From: Spirosoma agri
Lineage (GTDB): Bacteria; Bacteroidota; Bacteroidia; Cytophagales; Spirosomataceae
Length of the DNA stretch: 64,000 bases
Assembly (NCBI RefSeq): GCF_010747415.1
Contig: NZ_JAAGNZ010000002.1
Coordinates: 434,001 to 498,000 of the forward strand
Direction of reading: 5' to 3'
Made by a program: the position numbers and the translations under genes
Part shown: positions 61,124 to 64,000 of the stretch, in pieces
How positions within the stretch are numbered: position 1 is the first letter of the stretch
How the letters are laid out: each line of letters begins with the position of its first letter
Notes under the pieces: model-generated
Databases searched by the model: none
Seen by the model: only the letters and a program-made list of their open reading frames with translations
What the model was told of the DNA's origin: nothing

Positions 61124-62512
61124 TCAACGTTCTACCCAAATGGTCTTCACGTTCGTAAATTCTTTGATACCCGCTTCCGAAAGTTCGCGCCCGAAGCCCG
61201 ACGTTTTGATGCCGCCAAATGGAACACGCGGGTCTGAACGCATCAGGCCGTTGATAAAAACGGAACCGGCCTGAATCTGCCGGGCCAGTCGATCGGCTTT
61301 GTCCAAATCCTGCGTCCACAGAGCCGCACCCAGGCCAAAATCAGATTGATTCGCCAGCCGGATCGCGTCAGTTTCGTCTTTGGCTTCGATGATCACGGCC
61401 AGTGGTCCAAACGTTTCCTCATCGAAAGCGGCCATACCCGGCTTTACGTTATCCAGTACGACTGGCTGCACATTACAACCCGATCGCTGCATCGCTGAAC
61501 CGTTGGCTCCCGTCAGGGCTTTGGCCCCTTTGGCAAGGGTTTCGTGGAATTGACGTTCAATACTATTGGCCAGATCGAGCCGGGCCATGGGTCCCATCGT
61601 GGTTGTATCGTCCATCGGATCACCTTGCTTGATCGCCTGAACATGCTGAATAACCAGATCGGTGAATCGTTTTTTGACCGACTTCTCGACGATAAACCGT
61701 TTGGCCGCAATACAGCTCTGCCCCGCGTTTTGCATGCGCGATTTAACGGCTGTTTCGGCGGCTTTCTCCAGATCGGCGTCGGCCAGCACAATAAGCGCGT
61801 CGGAACCACCCAATTCCAATACCGATTTTTTGATCTGACTACCCGCAATCGACGCCACCGATGCCCCCGCCCGTCCGCTACCGGTGAGCGTAACGGCCTT
61901 CACCCGCCGGTCTTTTAACAACGTTTCTACAACCGGAACGTCGATTAGCAGTGTCTGAAAAACACCGTTCGGCAAGCCCGATTCGCGGAAAATTTCTTCG
62001 AGCGCCAGCGCACAGCCAGGCACGTTGGGTGCGTGTTTGAGCAACCCGACATTGCCCGCGATCAAACCCGGAATGGCAAAGCGCATGGCCTGCCAGAACG
62101 GAAAATTCCAGGGCATGATCGCCAGTACGGGTCCGAGTGGTTGATAGATAATGACGCTGTGGGCCGCCGGGCCAGCGTTTTGATCCGACTCGATGGATTG
62201 ATCAGCCAGAAAAGCTGCGGCATGATCGGCGTAAAACGTACAGGTCGTGGCGCACTTTTCGACCTCGGCGATGGCTTCCTGGCGTGGTTTGCCCATTTCA
62301 GCGGTTATCAGCTCGCCATAACGCTGCTTGTTTGCTACCAGATATGCGCCCACATCGCGAAGAAAATTCGTACGATCGACTAATGACAAAGCCGACCAGT
62401 CGGCAAATGCCCGGTCGGCTTGTTTCAGTTTTCGCTCGACAGTTGCAGTGCTATCGGCGCGGTATGTTTTTAGCTTGCGCTGGTCGTATGGATTGATTGA
62501 CTCAACTATCAT
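61124..62512 (-). CDS. NAD(P)-dependent succinate-semialdehyde dehydrogenase-like enzyme
   Basis: A 462-residue aldehyde dehydrogenase: [50 protein letters not shown] with the general base Glu, and [17 protein letters not shown] with the nucleophilic Cys. The N terminus [19 protein letters not shown] and length are those of the Sad/GabD group. The 3' end of the marR gene overlaps its start by four bases (ATGA), so it is co-transcribed with the regulator. It may detoxify aldehydes in the same response. Confidence 0.88.
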   Translation of the reverse strand: MIVESINPYDQRKLKTYRADSTATVERKLKQADRAFADWSALSLVDRTNFLRDVGAYLVANKQRYGELITAEMGKPRQEAIAEVEKCATTCTFYADHAAAFLADQSIESDQNAGPAAHSVIIYQPLGPVLAIMPWNFPFWQAMRFAIPGLIAGNVGLLKHAPNVPGCALALEEIFRESGLPNGVFQTLLIDVPVVETLLKDRRVKAVTLTGSGRAGASVASIAGSQIKKSVLELGGSDALIVLADADLEKAAETAVKSRMQNAGQSCIAAKRFIVEKSVKKRFTDLVIQHVQAIKQGDPMDDTTTMGPMARLDLANSIERQFHETLAKGAKALTGANGSAMQRSGCNVQPVVLDNVKPGMAAFDEETFGPLAVIIEAKDETDAIRLANQSDFGLGAALWTQDLDKADRLARQIQAGSVFINGLMRSDPRVPFGGIKTSGFGRELSEAGIKEFTNVKTIWVER

Positions 62513-63006
62513 GGCTGCTGCTGATCGGCTTGCTGATCAATGTGTTGCACCAGAACAACCATTGTGTCGATCATTTGTTCCCATCGTTCATTACCCACCA
62601 CGCCGATGAACTGCTGCTGTACGTCATCCACGCTGTCAAATACGGCCCGAAGTAACGCTTCGCCACGACTGCTCAGATGAATAACACTAGAGCGGGAGTC
62701 GTTGTGGTTTTTCTCCATATGAATGTAACCTTCGCTTTCCAGCAGGCTAACCACTTTGCTCATAGCCTGTTTGGTAACGCAGGCGCGTTTGGCCAACTCA
62801 TTATTGGTAATACCTTCAGGCGTCAGGTTAGCCAGAAAGCCCATATAACTCAATTTGAAATCGGTGAACCCCATCTCATGGAGACGCGGCTCGATAATGG
62901 AGTCAAAATGACGCTTCAATCGTCCCATCAAACGGCCAACGGCTCGCTCCCGAAAAGACCAAAATTGTTTATAATCAAATGCTTTTTTGTCTCTTTCCAC
63001 GATCAT
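62509..63006 (-). CDS. MarR family transcriptional regulator
   Basis: The 165-residue winged-helix repressor has LTPEGITNNELAKRACVTKQ, AMSKVVSLLESEGYIHMEK and DSRSSVIHLSSRGEALL, the recognition and wing segments of MarR. It is first in an operon with the aldehyde dehydrogenase and divergent from an efflux-pump adaptor gene; such layouts usually mean that the regulator controls both directions. Two palindromes in the shared gap are its candidate operators. The inducing ligand is unknown. Confidence 0.92.
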   Translation of the reverse strand: MIVERDKKAFDYKQFWSFRERAVGRLMGRLKRHFDSIIEPRLHEMGFTDFKLSYMGFLANLTPEGITNNELAKRACVTKQAMSKVVSLLESEGYIHMEKNHNDSRSSVIHLSSRGEALLRAVFDSVDDVQQQFIGVVGNERWEQMIDTMVVLVQHIDQQADQQQP

Positions 63007-63060
63007 ACGCGCAAAATAAAAAACTTTGAAACCAACTGCGACTATTTATTGTACAAATAT

Positions 63061-63077
63061 AGTCAACTTGCTTGACT
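63061..63077. promoter_or_regulatory. candidate MarR operator 1
   Basis: AGTCAA, five bases, TTGACT: a 17-base palindrome that covers the -33 element proposed for the hlyD promoter. A further half site, tagtcaac, lies at 63081-63088. Confidence 0.65.
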
Positions 63078-63102
63078 TCTTAGTCAACTGGGTTTACTTT
63101 TG
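63072..63102 (+). promoter_or_regulatory. candidate promoter of the hlyD-like gene
   Basis: TTG at 63072-63074, a 20-base spacer and TACTTTTG at 63095-63102 fit TTG-N19/21-TAnnTTTG. The element is flanked by two operator-like palindromes. On the minus strand, TATATTTG at 63054-63061 could be the -7 element for marR, but I see no well-placed -33 TTG. Confidence 0.6.
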
Positions 63103-63111
63103 CTTACTAGT

Positions 63112-63128
63112 AGTCAAACAAGTTGACT
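63112..63128. promoter_or_regulatory. candidate MarR operator 2
   Basis: AGTCAA, five bases, TTGACT again, here extended to TAGTCAA/TTGACTA (63111-63129). It lies just downstream of the predicted transcription start of the hlyD-like gene, where a bound repressor would block it. Confidence 0.65.
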
Positions 63129-63182
63129 ATGCGAAATGTTCTGTACTAACTATCAACAGGTGCTGATTAACTACTACAATTG

Positions 63183-64000
63183 ATGGCAACCACCATGGCA
63201 ACCGAAGACGAATTGACTACCAACGAAAAAAGCGCGCTACAGACTTATTTACCCCGTATCATCATCGGACTCATCGTATTGGTGGGTGGTTATTTTGCGT
63301 ACAAAGCATACGTTCACGGTCAGCATTATGAATCGACCGACAATGCCCAGATCGAAGGGAACTCAGTGCCGGTACTGGCCCGAGTCGCTGGTTATGTGCA
63401 GTCTGTCAATGTTGAGGATTATACGATCGTGAAGCAGGGACAGCCGCTCGTTTCCATTGATCCTCAGGAATACGATGTTGCGCTGGCGCAGGTCGAAGCG
63501 GATTATCAGCAATCGGTGGCCGACTTGGCTACGGCCCGCGCTGACCTTCAGAATGCACAAGCCACGGCTCGTAACGTTGTGCAGAACGCTCGTCTGGCGC
63601 AGTCGAACGCACAGGTGCAGGCTGCCCGTCGGGACAAAGCCCAACAGGATTTGCAACGGGATCAGAATCTGTACAAAGAGCAGTCGCTGACCCGAAAACA
63701 ACTGGAAGACACCCAGAACAACGTCGAAGTACAGGCGCGGCAGTATTCGGCCAACGTAGAACAGATCAATCTGGCTAAAACATCGGAAGGTGTTGCTCAG
63801 GCGGGTATTGCCAAGGCGCAGGCCAACATCCAGAAAATTCAGGCCGTATTGAAAGTAAAGCAGGCGGCTATTGACAATGCGAAGCTGAGAGTTGGGTACG
63901 CCCATCTGACCGCACCGATTTCCGGTAAGATTGGTCGTAAAAATGTTATTGTGGGCCAGTACGTGCAGCCCGGTCAGACCTTATTTACGATCGTTGCCGA
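63183..64000 (+). CDS. HlyD/EmrA-type efflux adaptor (3' end outside window)
   Basis: The frame is open to the window end. The first 20 residues are cytoplasmic, then a membrane helix (IIIGLIVLVGGYFAYKAYV), then the EmrA-type DNAQIEGNSVPVLARVAGYV and VNVEDYTIVKQGQPLVSIDP (biotinyl-lipoyl-like half), a long coiled-coil hairpin rich in Gln and Ala, and the second lipoyl half beginning VGYAHLTAPISGKIG. This adaptor links an inner-membrane pump, probably MFS or ABC, to an outer-membrane channel. An alternative start is the ATG at 63195. The pump genes probably follow outside the window. Confidence 0.9.
   Translation, partial: MATTMATEDELTTNEKSALQTYLPRIIIGLIVLVGGYFAYKAYVHGQHYESTDNAQIEGNSVPVLARVAGYVQSVNVEDYTIVKQGQPLVSIDPQEYDVALAQVEADYQQSVADLATARADLQNAQATARNVVQNARLAQSNAQVQAARRDKAQQDLQRDQNLYKEQSLTRKQLEDTQNNVEVQARQYSANVEQINLAKTSEGVAQAGIAKAQANIQKIQAVLKVKQAAIDNAKLRVGYAHLTAPISGKIGRKNVIVGQYVQPGQTLFTIVA

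Noticed and set aside
1..64000. tRNA or rRNA genes, CRISPR arrays, insertion sequences, prophage genes
   Set aside because: I looked along the gaps and saw no cloverleaf, repeat-spacer pattern, transposase or phage structural gene that I could support by eye; short RNAs could still have been missed.

Overview
The window looks like a chromosomal segment of a Cytophagales bacterium (Bacteroidota), most likely Spirosoma or a close relative. The evidence is a SusC/SusD outer-membrane pair, BlaR1-like M56 peptidases carrying TonB domains, the alternative bacterial GlmU family, a bacilliredoxin of the YtxJ type, DUF1080 sugar enzymes, and promoter-like elements fitting the Bacteroidota pattern TTG-N19/20-TAnnTTTG. 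Base composition is around half GC or a little above, except for one AT-rich gene pair at 7.05-8.74 kb. This taxonomic call is by family content, not by any search.

Layout. 1-5.4 kb is housekeeping: a WD40 protein cut by the window edge, a DivIVA-domain protein, folB, a bacilliredoxin, a small conserved protein, waaA and rsgA. 5.5-13.3 kb, all on the minus strand, holds a cystathionine beta-synthase-like enzyme, an AT-rich two-gene ABC-ATPase plus small-partner module that looks like an accessory (possibly anti-phage) cassette, an M1 peptidase, an FtsX-type permease, and hemC with an overlapping GNAT gene. 13.7-17.1 kb has hsp20, nrdB, a family-2 glycosyltransferase and recX. 17.3-20.8 kb is a divergent catabolic cluster: two exported RraA-fold proteins opposite an exported mandelate-racemase/enolase-type enzyme. 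20.9-28.8 kb contains a TIGR01777 epimerase, a RimK-type ligase with its zinc-protease-like neighbour, holB, the GlmU-like enzyme, an unknown protein with a DxDD cyclase-like motif, and a ChaN-like protein.

28.9-34.7 kb is a plus-strand redox-flavoured stretch: a histidine kinase with a cyclic-nucleotide-binding domain, a response regulator fused to a thioredoxin-reductase-like flavoprotein lacking the CxxC, a UBP zinc finger, then egtB and egtD for ergothioneine. 34.9-36.5 kb is an ECF sigma factor with two related small membrane proteins. 36.6-46.6 kb is a sugar-utilisation island: SusD, SusC, a large cytochrome c fusion and two DUF1080 proteins. 46.7-51 kb has a lipoprotein histidine phosphatase and a blaI-blaR1-blaR1-like operon with a visible palindromic operator candidate. 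52.4-59.2 kb is treY-treZ and a 7TM-DISM histidine kinase. The end holds an SCP2 protein, a HAD hydrolase, an aldehyde dehydrogenase overlapping a marR gene, and a divergent HlyD-type efflux adaptor cut by the window edge. The marR-hlyD gap carries two operator-like palindromes of identical geometry.

A recurring feature is the number of long, near-perfect intergenic inverted repeats (arms 19-38 bp), usually just after stop codons. No rRNA, tRNA, CRISPR array, insertion sequence or phage gene was recognised.
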